The notes under the pieces were generated by a model. The model saw nothing but the letters and a program-made list of their open reading frames with translations. It was not told the DNA's origin and searched no databases. Positions 19,101 to 27,600 of a stretch of 44,069 nt of DNA are shown here, in pieces. Both the position numbers and the translations under genes were made by a program. Position 1 is the stretch's first letter. Each line of letters starts with the position of its first letter. Source of the stretch: an uncultured Muribaculaceae bacterium. GTDB lineage: Bacteria; Bacteroidota; Bacteroidia; Bacteroidales; Muribaculaceae. The DNA lies in NCBI GenBank assembly GCA_910578035.1, contig CAJTOB010000021.1:1-44069 (forward strand), in the 5' to 3' direction.

Positions 19101-19575
19101 ATACGACGGCGACAAGCATATTGTCAGCGGCAAAATAACTCCGGCCTACGACATGGCCGAGCTTCCCGCAAAATTCGAAGCGGCCAATACGGCATATGTG
19201 CTTGCCAACACCGAATTCGCCTTTACTATCAGCGGTGTGTCGCGCAGCGCCTCCGCCGGCTCTTTCAAAGCCGCCGATGACGGCACATTCTCTGCCGAGG
19301 TCGACGGTCTCGACAGCAGCGCCTCCTACAACATGGAGATTACAGCAAATCACCCGACAGGCGACTTCAGCGCAGAGCCGGTATCGTTCGACACTCCGAC
19401 TCCCACAGGCATTGGCAAGCTCGAGATTACCGACGATACCGTGGCCGATTTCTATAGCGTTAGCGGTGTCCGCATGGCAAACGCCATATCTGTGGCTGAA
19501 GCAAGAGCAAGCCTCCCCGCCGGCATCTATATGATGCGCGCCGAAGGCAAGACATGCAAAATCGTAATTCGATGA
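16105..19575 (+). CDS. Secreted BspA-type leucine-rich-repeat protein of the cobalamin operon
   Basis: A 1156-residue exported protein. The signal peptide (1-20) ends AYA. Residues ~70-265 form an aromatic-rich domain with FNDSREKNALVFGYRWDG, GWDADDDGDIRLSDG (calcium-loop-like) and GWYLSYWSYWVKEG. Two blocks of BspA/LRR_5 repeats follow (roughly 330-480 and 600-960), built from units like TIPSTVESIGNYAFANIGSL. A fibronectin-like stretch comes next, then a ~40-residue C-terminal segment (YSVSGVR, LPAGIYMMR, CKIVIR) resembling type IX secretion sorting domains. It lies 133 bases after the previous gene with no terminator between, and its stop overlaps the next start. The frame is open from 16042; the signal peptide fixes the start at 16105. 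Function unknown; surface binding or adhesion is likely. Confidence 0.82.
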   Translation: MKKTLLAIAATAVLCTPAYAGGSTPKSLPRTVQGIDYATTLPAARGAATAIVPASDYPSDPGDLGVPDGNFTFDMIESWAGEGENRAALVIQFNDSREKNALVFGYRWDGKATGVDMIKAVAEANPRLYALLEYTNVSSPTDPNGGYVIGGLGWDADDDGDIRLSDGKNTYTTETGFVEHPGGYKPGQGGSPSYDYDNWKALDTDDFWGAGWYLSYWSYWVKEGDASSFGYSSWGASGRVLKDGSWDGWNFSLNMVASNWKTFVAAPPTIPEDAKTLFKHNGIYYSLKSYSSKKVVVCAPVEIEGETLSQYSGAINIPATFVDEDIEYTVVGIADAAFAGAEITTVTVPETLTEIGADAFSATPLSALIFAGNGSADQLKKIGERAFCSTAITEAIFPKQISTIAAGVFCDTRITEVVIPEWVKEIGEMSFAANTLLSKVTIPASVKTIGSGAFAECPALSSVKVETTVPPTITDDCFDDDTYAAATLTVPVGYPATYAKAEGWKNFAKMAEYTMDVHVGDLFDMDGASFRITSVGDKNEVVLTYKRVEGKADRTSIMAANKAGYTGAVSVAPTVQYQNLTFNVTAMNDSTFFGASALTAVVLPEGITSIPKNSFDNCTALAAVTIPSTVESIGNYAFANIGSLESIVLPEGLKSLGERAFYYNSALRSINLPAGLTSLPNNLFCYAKSLESIEIPESVATMGTYVFDNCSSLKSVKLPSQLTAIPNYTFNKCTSLGQISIPANVTSIGNYAFAACQSLTEINIPASVSTIGASAFSDCKGLTEIRLPETVKTINGSLFYGCSALTKVIMSPEAVLSGTQIFRNCAALETIAFIGEEDSATPGVFKVPANTVTLQNYTITGCPKLTEIILPQSLKTIGGYALYQTAISSIDIPESVTAIQQYAFANTTIKEIVVPAAVSSLGNYLAQKNSDVTFFMCNPEPINITGTTFSSSGYNGPYLPVVVPTGTAETYSNKSSYWTKLEISAPAITEFKAVITDVEYDGDKHIVSGKITPAYDMAELPAKFEAANTAYVLANTEFAFTISGVSRSASAGSFKAADDGTFSAEVDGLDSSASYNMEITANHPTGDFSAEPVSFDTPTPTGIGKLEITDDTVADFYSVSGVRMANAISVAEARASLPAGIYMMRAEGKTCKIVIR

Positions 19576-20936
19576 GACAACTCTTTTCATTCATTCTCGC
19601 TTCCTGTGCGGCTTTGGCCGCGCAGGCCGCGGGAACTGACTATACACAAGGTGTGTTTATAGTCAACGAGGACTGGTACGGTCATCAGAACTCGACAATG
19701 AACTATATAATCCCCGACGACCCCGAGGGCAACTACTGGCACTACCGTGTGATACAGGCCGAGAATCCAGGCAAGGAGCTCGGCTGCACCAACCAGTTCG
19801 GTGCCATCTGGAACGGCCGATTCTATCTGATTGCAAAACAAGCAAAAGACGGCGGTGCCTCCATAATGGGTGGCCGCATCACCGTTGCCGATGCACATTC
19901 GCTCAAAATAATCAAGCAGCTTGAGAATATAGCGCCCGACGGCTCTACAAGCGACGGCCGCGGCTTTGTGGGCGTATCTGCCTCCAAAGGATATGTGTCG
20001 GCCTCTGACGGCATATGGGTGCTCGACCTCGACAAAATTGAAATAACCCGCAAGGTCACAGGCTCCGACAACCCCAATGGGCCCGACGGCAAACCGAACA
20101 CCGACCCTTCGGGCTCTCTATATAACGGCCAGTGCGGCTCTATGGTGCTGGCAGCCGGGCGCGTGTTTGCCGCCCATCAGTCGAAAGGTCTTCTTGTCAT
20201 CGACACCGACAGCGATGCTGTCACCGATGTCATAAGCATGGAGGTTGTGCAGAAAGACGCCGGTATAGGCTCAGTCGTAGCGGGAGCCGACGGCAATCTA
20301 TGGGTGAGCATAGCAGGCGGCACAGACGGCCGAGGCTCTGCGCTGCCCTATCTTATGCGCGTCAATCCCATAACGCTCGATTATGCCGTGATAGCCCTGC
20401 CTGAAGGCGCCTACGGCCCGTCAAATTCATGGTACGCATGGACTCCCGACGCCTTCTGCGCCTCTGAAAACGAGAATGTCCTTTACTGGAAGGGCGGCGC
20501 CAATACATGGTTTTCGGGAAAGTATGTGTTCCGCTATGACATCGACACCGACGAATGCACCCGCATCATAGACCTCAACGACGACGATGCCGACTGGAAG
20601 ATATATGGCTGCTCCATGCGCGTGCACCCTCTCACAGAGGAAATATACATGTCGGTTTATCACGACTTCCAGGACCCGACATATGCACTGCGCCGCTACG
20701 ACGCATATGGCAACCTTATTCAGGAATATCCGATGATATCCAACTACTGGTTCCCCTCGCTGCCTGTGTTCCCGCAAAGCAAGACCACGGCGGTGGTGCT
20801 CCCCACTGTCGACAACTCCGACGGTATTACAGAATACTTCGACCTGCAGGGCCGCCGCGTAGACAGACGAACAGCCGCGCCCGGTATCTATATCGAACGC
20901 TCCGGCAACTCCACACGCAAGATAATGATAAAATAG
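19572..20936 (+). CDS. Secreted DUF5074/YncE-like beta-propeller with C-terminal sorting-like tail
   Basis: A 454-residue protein. It has a cleavable signal (…ALAAQA) but no lipobox, unlike BtuG. The body is a propeller related to BtuG's fold, with DYTQGVFIVNEDWYGHQNST as the first strand, GFVGVSASKGYVSASDGIWVLD, and DGNLWVSIAGG. The last ~40 residues (EYFDLQGRRVDRR, APGIYIERS, RKIMIK) match the same C-terminal tail type as the preceding protein. ATG 19572 overlaps the upstream TGA in an ATGA, indicating translational coupling; a start at 19554 would lie inside the upstream gene and spoil the signal peptide. It could be a secreted corrinoid-binding relative of BtuG (inference). Confidence 0.83.
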   Translation: MRQLFSFILASCAALAAQAAGTDYTQGVFIVNEDWYGHQNSTMNYIIPDDPEGNYWHYRVIQAENPGKELGCTNQFGAIWNGRFYLIAKQAKDGGASIMGGRITVADAHSLKIIKQLENIAPDGSTSDGRGFVGVSASKGYVSASDGIWVLDLDKIEITRKVTGSDNPNGPDGKPNTDPSGSLYNGQCGSMVLAAGRVFAAHQSKGLLVIDTDSDAVTDVISMEVVQKDAGIGSVVAGADGNLWVSIAGGTDGRGSALPYLMRVNPITLDYAVIALPEGAYGPSNSWYAWTPDAFCASENENVLYWKGGANTWFSGKYVFRYDIDTDECTRIIDLNDDDADWKIYGCSMRVHPLTEEIYMSVYHDFQDPTYALRRYDAYGNLIQEYPMISNYWFPSLPVFPQSKTTAVVLPTVDNSDGITEYFDLQGRRVDRRTAAPGIYIERSGNSTRKIMIK

Positions 20937-20957
20937 CTGCAATACATCTTTCATCTG

Positions 20958-20996
20958 CCGGCCCGAAGTCCTCGTGATTCCGGGCCGGTATTTTTT
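20958..20996 (+). terminator. Terminator of the cobalamin operon
   Basis: CCGGCCCG (20958-20965) pairs with CGGGCCGG (20981-20988), followed by TATTTTTT. It is 22 bases after the last stop. Confidence 0.9.
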
Positions 20997-21040
20997 ACAG
21001 ATTTGGCAAACGAGAAAACGGCAATCGCACTTTTTTTGCT

Positions 21041-21048
21041 TATTTTTG
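21041..21048 (+). promoter_or_regulatory. -7 element before the acyltransferase gene
   Basis: TATTTTTG fits TAnnTTTG and lies 18 bases before the ATG. The -33 region is poor. Confidence 0.5.
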
Positions 21049-21066
21049 CAAAAAAATAAAGCAACC

Positions 21067-22206
21067 ATGAAACAACGAATCGTATTTCTTGACTTTGTGC
21101 GTGTTTTCGCATGCTTTCTCGTGATACTGGTCCATGCCAGCGAGAACTACTACGGCGCTCCCAACCCCGGCGAAATGGCCGGCCCCGTATCGTGGCTCGC
21201 CAATGAGACAGACCGCCTGTGGGTGTCGCTCTACGATGGCTTCTCGCGTATGTCTGTACCCCTGTTTATCATCGTTTCGGCCTATCTGCTCGTGCCGATG
21301 AAAGAATCGGTTTCCATGTGGGATTTCTACCGCAAACGCTTCATGCGCATTCTGCCGCCCTTCATCATCTTCATGATTCTCTACTGCACACTGCCATTGC
21401 TCTGGGGGCAGCTCGACAGCACCACCGCAATCAACGACCTCTCACGCCTGCCGCTCAATTTCCCCTCACTGGCCGGCCATCTGTGGTTCATGTATCCACT
21501 CATCAGCATCTACCTGTTCACACCCATGATATCGCCGTGGCTCCGCAAGGCCAGCGCCCGCGAAGAACAGTTCTTTATAGCCCTATTCGCCATATCCACA
21601 TGCATGCCCTTCCTCAACCGCTGGTTCGGTGAAGTATGGGGCGAATGCTTCTGGAACGGCTATCACATGCTGTGGTATTTCGCCGGCTATCTCGGCTACG
21701 TAGTGACAGCTCATTATATCCGCACACACCTCACCTGGAGCCGCGCGCGCCGCATAGCCGTCGGGCTTCCGATGCTTATAGCCGGAGGCGCCGCTACCAT
21801 ATGGTCGTTCTACGTTCAGGCCGTTCCCGAAACCCTTCTCGACACACCGACCCTCGAAGTAGGCTGGTCGTTCTGCACCCTCAATGTCTTCGTGCTCACC
21901 ATCGGCGCATTCCTCATGTTCAGCACAATCGGCATGGCAAAGGCACCCGCCGTCATCACCGACCTCTCGCGTCTGAGCTACGCTATCTACCTGATGCACA
22001 TCTTCTGGCTCGGCCTATGGGTGGGAATCCTGAAATTCGACATGCAGCTACCTACAGTCCTTGCCATTCCGGCAATCGCCCTGTGCACATTCCTCTCCTG
22101 CTGGCTCACAGCACGCATTCTGGCCTTCATTCCGGGCGCCCGCTGGCTTGGAATCGAACCGGCTCAGCCAGCGACGAAAAGCGAAATGCGCCGGGCAGCA
22201 AACTGA
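21067..22206 (+). CDS. Acyltransferase family 3 membrane protein
   Basis: An integral inner-membrane O-acyltransferase of 379 residues with about ten hydrophobic segments. It begins with the family signature LDFVRVFACFLVILVHASENYYG, in which the early histidine is the likely catalytic residue. It then has a positively charged FYRKRFMRILPPFIIFM loop, GHLWFMYPLISIYLFTP and a late LSYAIYLMHIFWLG. Family members acetylate or acylate sugars and cell-surface glycans (WecH, OafA, others), so the acceptor is not decided. An upstream in-frame extension to 20974 would start inside the terminator and lacks a promoter, so ATG 21067 is used. It stands alone between two terminators. Confidence 0.88.
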   Translation: MKQRIVFLDFVRVFACFLVILVHASENYYGAPNPGEMAGPVSWLANETDRLWVSLYDGFSRMSVPLFIIVSAYLLVPMKESVSMWDFYRKRFMRILPPFIIFMILYCTLPLLWGQLDSTTAINDLSRLPLNFPSLAGHLWFMYPLISIYLFTPMISPWLRKASAREEQFFIALFAISTCMPFLNRWFGEVWGECFWNGYHMLWYFAGYLGYVVTAHYIRTHLTWSRARRIAVGLPMLIAGGAATIWSFYVQAVPETLLDTPTLEVGWSFCTLNVFVLTIGAFLMFSTIGMAKAPAVITDLSRLSYAIYLMHIFWLGLWVGILKFDMQLPTVLAIPAIALCTFLSCWLTARILAFIPGARWLGIEPAQPATKSEMRRAAN

Positions 22207-22221
22207 CACACTACAGCATAA

Positions 22222-22259
22222 AAACAGAGGAGGCATACAGCTGCGTGCCTCCTCCGTTT
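22222..22259. terminator. Bidirectional terminator between acyltransferase and lptG
   Basis: GAGGAGGCA (22227-22235) pairs with TGCCTCCTC (22246-22254), flanked by AAAA on the left and GTTTT on the right, so it works in both directions between convergent genes. Confidence 0.85.
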
Positions 22260-22274
22260 TATGATATAAGGTGC

Positions 22275-23351
22275 TTATCCTCGCGATGCCCTGAAATACA
22301 GCACAACCGCAATGATGGTATATAGAAAATTCGGAATCCACATGGCCACAAAAGCCGACGTTATGCCGTTTATGGCAAATGTCTGCGTAATGGTCATAAA
22401 CAGGATATAACTGAAGCTCAGCACCAGACCGATGCCAATGTTCACACCCATGCCTCCTTTTACCTTGCGGGCCGATAGGGTCATGCCTATGACAGTGAGA
22501 ATAAAAGCGGCCGCAGTCATGGCGTAGCGACGCTCGCGCTCTACCTCGAAACTCTGTATATTGGCTACACCGCGACGCTTCTGACGCTCTATATACTGGT
22601 CGAGCGCAGGCGATGTCATCTGCTCGTGGTCGAGTTCAGAGATAAGGAAGTCGCGGGGCTCGAACGGTATTATGGTATCGAGCGAATAGCCCTTGCGGAT
22701 AATCTCGCGGTTGTCTACGAAATCGCGCACCACATAGTCGTTGAGCTTCCAGCTATAGAGCGTATCCCAGCGGATAGACTGTGCGGTGAGGCGCGATGTG
22801 AGGCGCTTGTTCTCGTCGAAGCTTTCGAGCTGGAAACGGTGGCCGGTCTTGCTGATATTGTCGTAGCGGCTCATATAGGCAATCTGTCCGGGCGCAACCA
22901 TAAGCATGATGTTCGACCCATAGTCGACACGCTTGTTTTTCACATACGTGTTCGTATAATTATTCTTCTTCACATTGCCCGGAGGCACCACATACGCGCT
23001 TAGCACGAACGATGCGGCCGCAATGATTGCCGCCGACACCATATATGGCCGCAAAAGCCGCTTGAAGCTCATGCCGGTAGAAAGCATGGCTATTATCTCG
23101 CTGTTTCCGGCAAGTTTCGACGTGAAGAAAATCACGGCGATAAAGGTAAACAGCGGCGAGAACTGATTGGCGAAATATGGCAGGAAATTCAGAAAATAAT
23201 CGAACAGAGTGCTCTTGAGCGGCGCCTTGACAAAAGAATCCAGCTTCTCATTGATGTCGAACATCACCACAATCGCCAGAAGCAGCACGATTGCGAACAC
23301 ATAAGTTCCGAGAAACTTGCGGATTATATATCTGTCGAGTATCTTAAACAC
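22275..23351 (-). CDS. lptG: LptF/LptG-family permease (lipopolysaccharide export)
   Basis: An inner-membrane permease of 358 residues from the YjgP/YjgQ family. The N-terminus LDRYIIRKFLGTYVFAIVLL is typical, three transmembrane segments flank a periplasmic beta-jellyroll (residues ~120-260), and the C-terminus has three further segments. In the Lpt complex two such permeases with LptB extract LPS from the inner membrane. The start codon is GTG (23349-23351), not ATG, because the plus strand reads CAC there. It lies downstream of tgt on the same strand, separated only by a heptad-repeat hairpin, so one transcript is plausible. LptF versus LptG cannot be told with certainty. Confidence 0.88.
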   Translation of the reverse strand: MFKILDRYIIRKFLGTYVFAIVLLLAIVVMFDINEKLDSFVKAPLKSTLFDYFLNFLPYFANQFSPLFTFIAVIFFTSKLAGNSEIIAMLSTGMSFKRLLRPYMVSAAIIAAASFVLSAYVVPPGNVKKNNYTNTYVKNKRVDYGSNIMLMVAPGQIAYMSRYDNISKTGHRFQLESFDENKRLTSRLTAQSIRWDTLYSWKLNDYVVRDFVDNREIIRKGYSLDTIIPFEPRDFLISELDHEQMTSPALDQYIERQKRRGVANIQSFEVERERRYAMTAAAFILTVIGMTLSARKVKGGMGVNIGIGLVLSFSYILFMTITQTFAINGITSAFVAMWIPNFLYTIIAVVLYFRASRG

Positions 23352-23361
23352 CGTTTATTCA

Positions 23362-23473
23362 ATTTATAATCAATAATGTATAATTTAGAATTAATAATCC
23401 AAAACCAGACAAGAGAATAATCTCCAATGAAAATTATTAATTATTAATTCTCAATTATTAATTCTCAATTATA
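23362..23473. repeat. Inverted AT-rich heptanucleotide array (array A)
   Basis: Left heptads from 23362: ATTTATA, ATCAATA, ATGTATA, ATTTAGA, ATTAATA. Right heptads from 23433: ATTATTA, ATTATTA, ATTCTCA, ATTATTA, ATTCTCA. The reverse complement of 23364-23398 matches 23440-23474 at 28 of 35 positions by my count, giving a long imperfect hairpin with a 41-base loop. The right arm ends exactly at the tgt stop codon. Confidence 0.8.
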
Positions 23474-24604
23474 TCAAAGTCTGCGACTGAGTTTCTGCAC
23501 CATTTCGGTCTTCCAGTCGTGGAAATCGCCGGCTATGATGTGCTTACGCGCCTCGCCCACAAGCCAGAGGTAGAATGCAAGATTGTGAATAGAGGCTATC
23601 TGCATGGCAAGCAGCTCGTTCGCCACAAAAAGATGGCGCACATAAGCCTTCGAATACACGCGGTCTACATACGAGGGGCCGTCGGCCTGCAGGGGCGAGA
23701 AATCGTTGGCCCACTTTTGATTGCGCATATTCATCGTGCCTTCTGGAGTGAAAAGCATGCCGTTGCGGCCGTTGCGGGTCGGCATCACGCAGTCCATCAT
23801 GTCTACGCCGCGGTCTATGGCCTCAAGAATGTTGACAGGCGTGCCTACGCCCATGAGATAGCGCGGACGGTCTGAGGGAAGAATCTCGTTCACAACCTCT
23901 ATCATATCATACATCGTCTCGGCAGGTTCGCCTACAGCAAGGCCGCCGATGGCATATCCGTCGGCTCCACACTGAATGGCGTGCTCGGCCGCCTCGCGGC
24001 GCAGGTCGGGATATGTACAACCCTGCACTATCGGAAAATACGACTGATAGTGGCCGTAGAGCGGCTCTGTGTCGCAGTAGTGGCGCCAGCCGCGTTCGAG
24101 CCAGCGCTTGGTGAGGTCGAGCGAGCGGCGGGTGTACTGGCGGTCGGCGGTGCCCGGAGCACATTCGTCGAGAGCCATCATTATGTCAGAGCCTATGGTG
24201 CGCTGTATATCCACCACATTTTCAGGCGTAAAGAGGTGCTTTGAGCCGTCGATATGGCTGCGGAAATGAGCGCCCTCCTCGGTAAGCTTGCGGTTTTCGC
24301 TCAGCGAAAACACCTGAAAGCCGCCGCTGTCGGTCAGAATAGGCTTTTCCCAGCCGTTGAAGCGGTGCAGACCACCGGCTTGACGGATTATATCCATGCC
24401 GGGGCGAAGATACAGATGATAGGTGTTTCCAAGAATTATCTGTGCCTTGATATCCTCGCGGAGTTCGTGCATATGCACACCCTTGACGGTGCCCGCAGTG
24501 CCTACGGGCATAAATATCGGAGTTTCAATATCTCCGTGGTCGGTATTTATGACGCCGGCGCGGGCCTTGCACCCGGGCGCCGTATGTTGCAGAGTAAATT
24601 TCAT
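23474..24604 (-). CDS. tgt: Queuine tRNA-ribosyltransferase
   Basis: Exchanges guanine 34 in GUN-anticodon tRNAs for the queuosine precursor. The 376 residues show IFMPVGTAGTVKGVH, TDSGGFQVFSL with a catalytic aspartate, GYAIGGLAVGE, LMGVGTPVNILEAI and MDCVMPTRNGRNGMLF. An odd feature is the zinc site. The family normally has C-x-C-x-x-C before YSRAYLHHL; here the equivalent stretch reads ADGPSYVDRVYSKAYVRHL with no cysteine, although the final IHNLAFY histidine remains. The frame is open to 24643, but the promoter lies inside that extension, and MKFTLQH is the usual N-terminus. lptG follows. Confidence 0.95.
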   Translation of the reverse strand: MKFTLQHTAPGCKARAGVINTDHGDIETPIFMPVGTAGTVKGVHMHELREDIKAQIILGNTYHLYLRPGMDIIRQAGGLHRFNGWEKPILTDSGGFQVFSLSENRKLTEEGAHFRSHIDGSKHLFTPENVVDIQRTIGSDIMMALDECAPGTADRQYTRRSLDLTKRWLERGWRHYCDTEPLYGHYQSYFPIVQGCTYPDLRREAAEHAIQCGADGYAIGGLAVGEPAETMYDMIEVVNEILPSDRPRYLMGVGTPVNILEAIDRGVDMMDCVMPTRNGRNGMLFTPEGTMNMRNQKWANDFSPLQADGPSYVDRVYSKAYVRHLFVANELLAMQIASIHNLAFYLWLVGEARKHIIAGDFHDWKTEMVQKLSRRL

Positions 24605-24612
24605 ATCGTCTG

Positions 24613-24644
24613 CAAAGTTAGCGTTTTTGCCCGTAGTATGCAAA
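24613..24644 (-). promoter_or_regulatory. Promoter of tgt, nearly abutting the start codon
   Basis: On the minus strand TTTG (24641-24644) and TAACTTTG (24613-24620) are exactly 20 bases apart. The tgt ATG begins at 24604, only 8 bases after the -7 box, so the mRNA would have almost no leader. Confidence 0.72.
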
Positions 24645-24647
24645 AAG

Positions 24648-27600
24648 TCATTTGAGCTTCACCTTGACATAAGGGCGTATGACCACCGGCCCGCAAAGGC
24701 CCGAAGGCAGAAGCTCGTCGGCTTGGCTCCAATGTTTCCATGTAGTAAAAGTAGTGCGGCCTGATTCCCTTGCGGCGCCTGTCACGAGCCATTCCGGCCA
24801 TTGGGCTATTCGGGGCCCGTTCATTTCGTAGTCTTCCGGCAACGAGTCATCGCCGATAAGGCGGTTAGGCCAAAGATTTGTCACATCGATTTCCAATGTA
24901 TTGACCCCTGTTTTGACATACCCGTCGATATTGACCCTGTATGGCAATTTCCACAATGTGCCCAGACTTTGCCCATTGACCCTTACATCGGCAAACACAT
25001 TGACGTCGCCTAAGTCAAGTTCAAGACTCAGCCCCGCTCTCAGATATTCCTTGTCGAGATTGAACTGTGTCATATAAGTAGCCGTACCCGAAAAATATCT
25101 CACGTTCTTGTCCGGCGATAAAGACCACGGAATCAACTCACTGAAAACAGTATCGAAGGCAAGCGAACGCACATGCCATGGCTTTGTAAGTTCGATTTCC
25201 GAAGGTACCGAACGGACCGTCACAGACTTTTCAGCCCCGGCGGAGGTGCGATATCGGAGAGTGCCCGGCAACGGCGTATGCCAGCAGACTTTTCCTTTGT
25301 CCGCAACAAGCCTCGACGAAGGGCCCGTGATGCCGAACCGGAGTTCGTCGCCCTCCGGAATGTCAGCTTGCCAGACCTTTCCGCCCATTCTGTATGAAAT
25401 GCGCAGTTTCCTGTCCGGCCCGTCGACATGAGGAAATGCGGCATTGTCTGCGCCGACTGTACAATCTTCAATACCGTCTGAAATCAATGTCTCGATGCGG
25501 TCTTTCACATCTACCGGCGTATAGAAAACCGGCACGCCGCTGATACTTATGTCATACTTGCCATAAACCGCATCTATGATTCTAAGCTTGGAATTACCGT
25601 CTGTATTGAGTTCTACGAGTTCATTTTCCGACGCATGGAGTTCGTGCCTTATTCCGTCGAGCTCATATGACATACGCAACTCTTTGATGAAGCCCGGTGC
25701 CGGGTCGGCCGTACAAAGGTGATTGCCGGCATGAAAGCGCAGACGACCATTGTCGAAATGCTGCTCTATGCGTGCCTTCACATCTTCAAGACCGGCAGGC
25801 AGAAAACTTCCGTACTCGGCTGAAGTAATCTCGAAATCAGACGGCAGATTGCGTCGGGGCTTATCGAGGTTCACCTCAGCCTCTGTTATATGCGCTGCGG
25901 GGCTCTGAGGTTTTCTGAAAACCACGAATGATGAACCTTGCGGGTCGAAATCTATTGGAACAGATATGGTTCCGTCTTCATTCCCGCGCCATACCGGCGC
26001 ATCTGCAATCTCGCCCGTCGCAGCATTCCACAACTCAGGCACACGCCCGGAATCTCTAAAACGACAGACCCTTGTATGGCTGCCGGAAGCGCCATCTGCG
26101 AGAAAATAGATGTCGGCATCGTCTGTATTGCGATGCACGAACACAACATCATTTCCCTCATAGCCCTCAACCTTAAAGTCCGGAACAGGGAGGAACGAGG
26201 CAAGGGCTTCTTCCAGACTCATAGCACTTATCAGCCCGCGGCCATACAGAGAGGCGGCCATGCCGCCCACCTCGGCATCGCACTCGGGAAAACCCGTCAG
26301 GCCGGGCGATTTTACCGGCCTGGAGCCGACTATTACGGCGCCTCCGGCCGCGAGCTCCTCCAGCTTGGCAAGCACTTGCGGTGTCATCCAGCCCGATTCT
26401 CCGACATACAGTATTCCGTAGTCACAGCCGGCCTCGCTACGCAGCCGTCCGTCGGCACACGTAAGAGCCATCAGTTTGTCGGTTCCGATAAAATCATAAT
26501 CATAGCCAAGACGCTTTATCGCCGGCATATAGCTGGCATTGTTGGGCGAAGACTCGCCGACAAACACCAGCACATCGGCCACACTGCGCCCTTGCTGTAG
26601 CATAAACTGCGAACGGGCAATATAATCGAGATAGGCTTTGCCCTGCTCCCACCAGGTGTTATGTCTGTTGAAGTCCATGCCGTAATGCCCGAATGTCAGT
26701 CCGGGAGCTACATTCCACGGCTGGTGGGTATATGAGTGAAATGTAAATCTGTTGATACCCTCGGCCCAGGCCTTGTCGCCTACAGCCTTGAGTGAAGCCG
26801 GATAGTCCAGCCAAGCGCCGAAACTGGTGAAAGCCTCGGCCCCTGCAAAACGACTGCCGTTGAGGTGAGCGATGGACGACACAAATTTGGCCGAATCAAA
26901 CGCACCCAGAACACCGCTCCAGAATTCGCACATCACCATATCGGCCCGGTCGCCTACCTGCATGCTGTCGAACGGCCCCCAGTAAGGCTCTACGTATAGT
27001 TTCAGCCCATGCTCATGGCATAGCTCACGAAACCGTCCGTAATAATTATCGGCCATAAGGTCGCCGATGGTACGGCGGTAATCCCACATAAAACGCTCGG
27101 TCTTCTCCGTACTGTCGACATAGTAGCCTGCAAAGACGGGCATAAACGGCATTAAAGCATAGCTGCGCAAGCGCTCGAACTCTGTGTCGAAGCCTTCGGT
27201 CCAGTTGGCCGTGCCAACCTCGTAGCTATCTATCACACAGTCTACAACGGTTGTGCCTACAAATCCGCCGAGTTTGTCGACAATCGGCTGCACACCATGC
27301 CGCCAGTAATGGTCGACAGCCGCTCTGCTCATCTTGTCGCATTCGAGACCCCGGCCACCGGCTACGGCCGGATGGTTTTCCGTGCCTGTGGTGGTATGGC
27401 CAATCCGGAGCACCACCCAGTCGCCTTTCGGGGCAGTCCACGCCAAGCGCCCCGAAGGCTCCATGAGATTGGAAATATCAATCACATCGCCTGCTTTTAC
27501 CACTGCGGCAGCCGGCACCGCAGCCGTATCGGGCTCAAGATGGTTTCTTATGCGGCCCGATAGAATTTTATAGTCCAAATCTTTGATTCTGGCACTCCCC

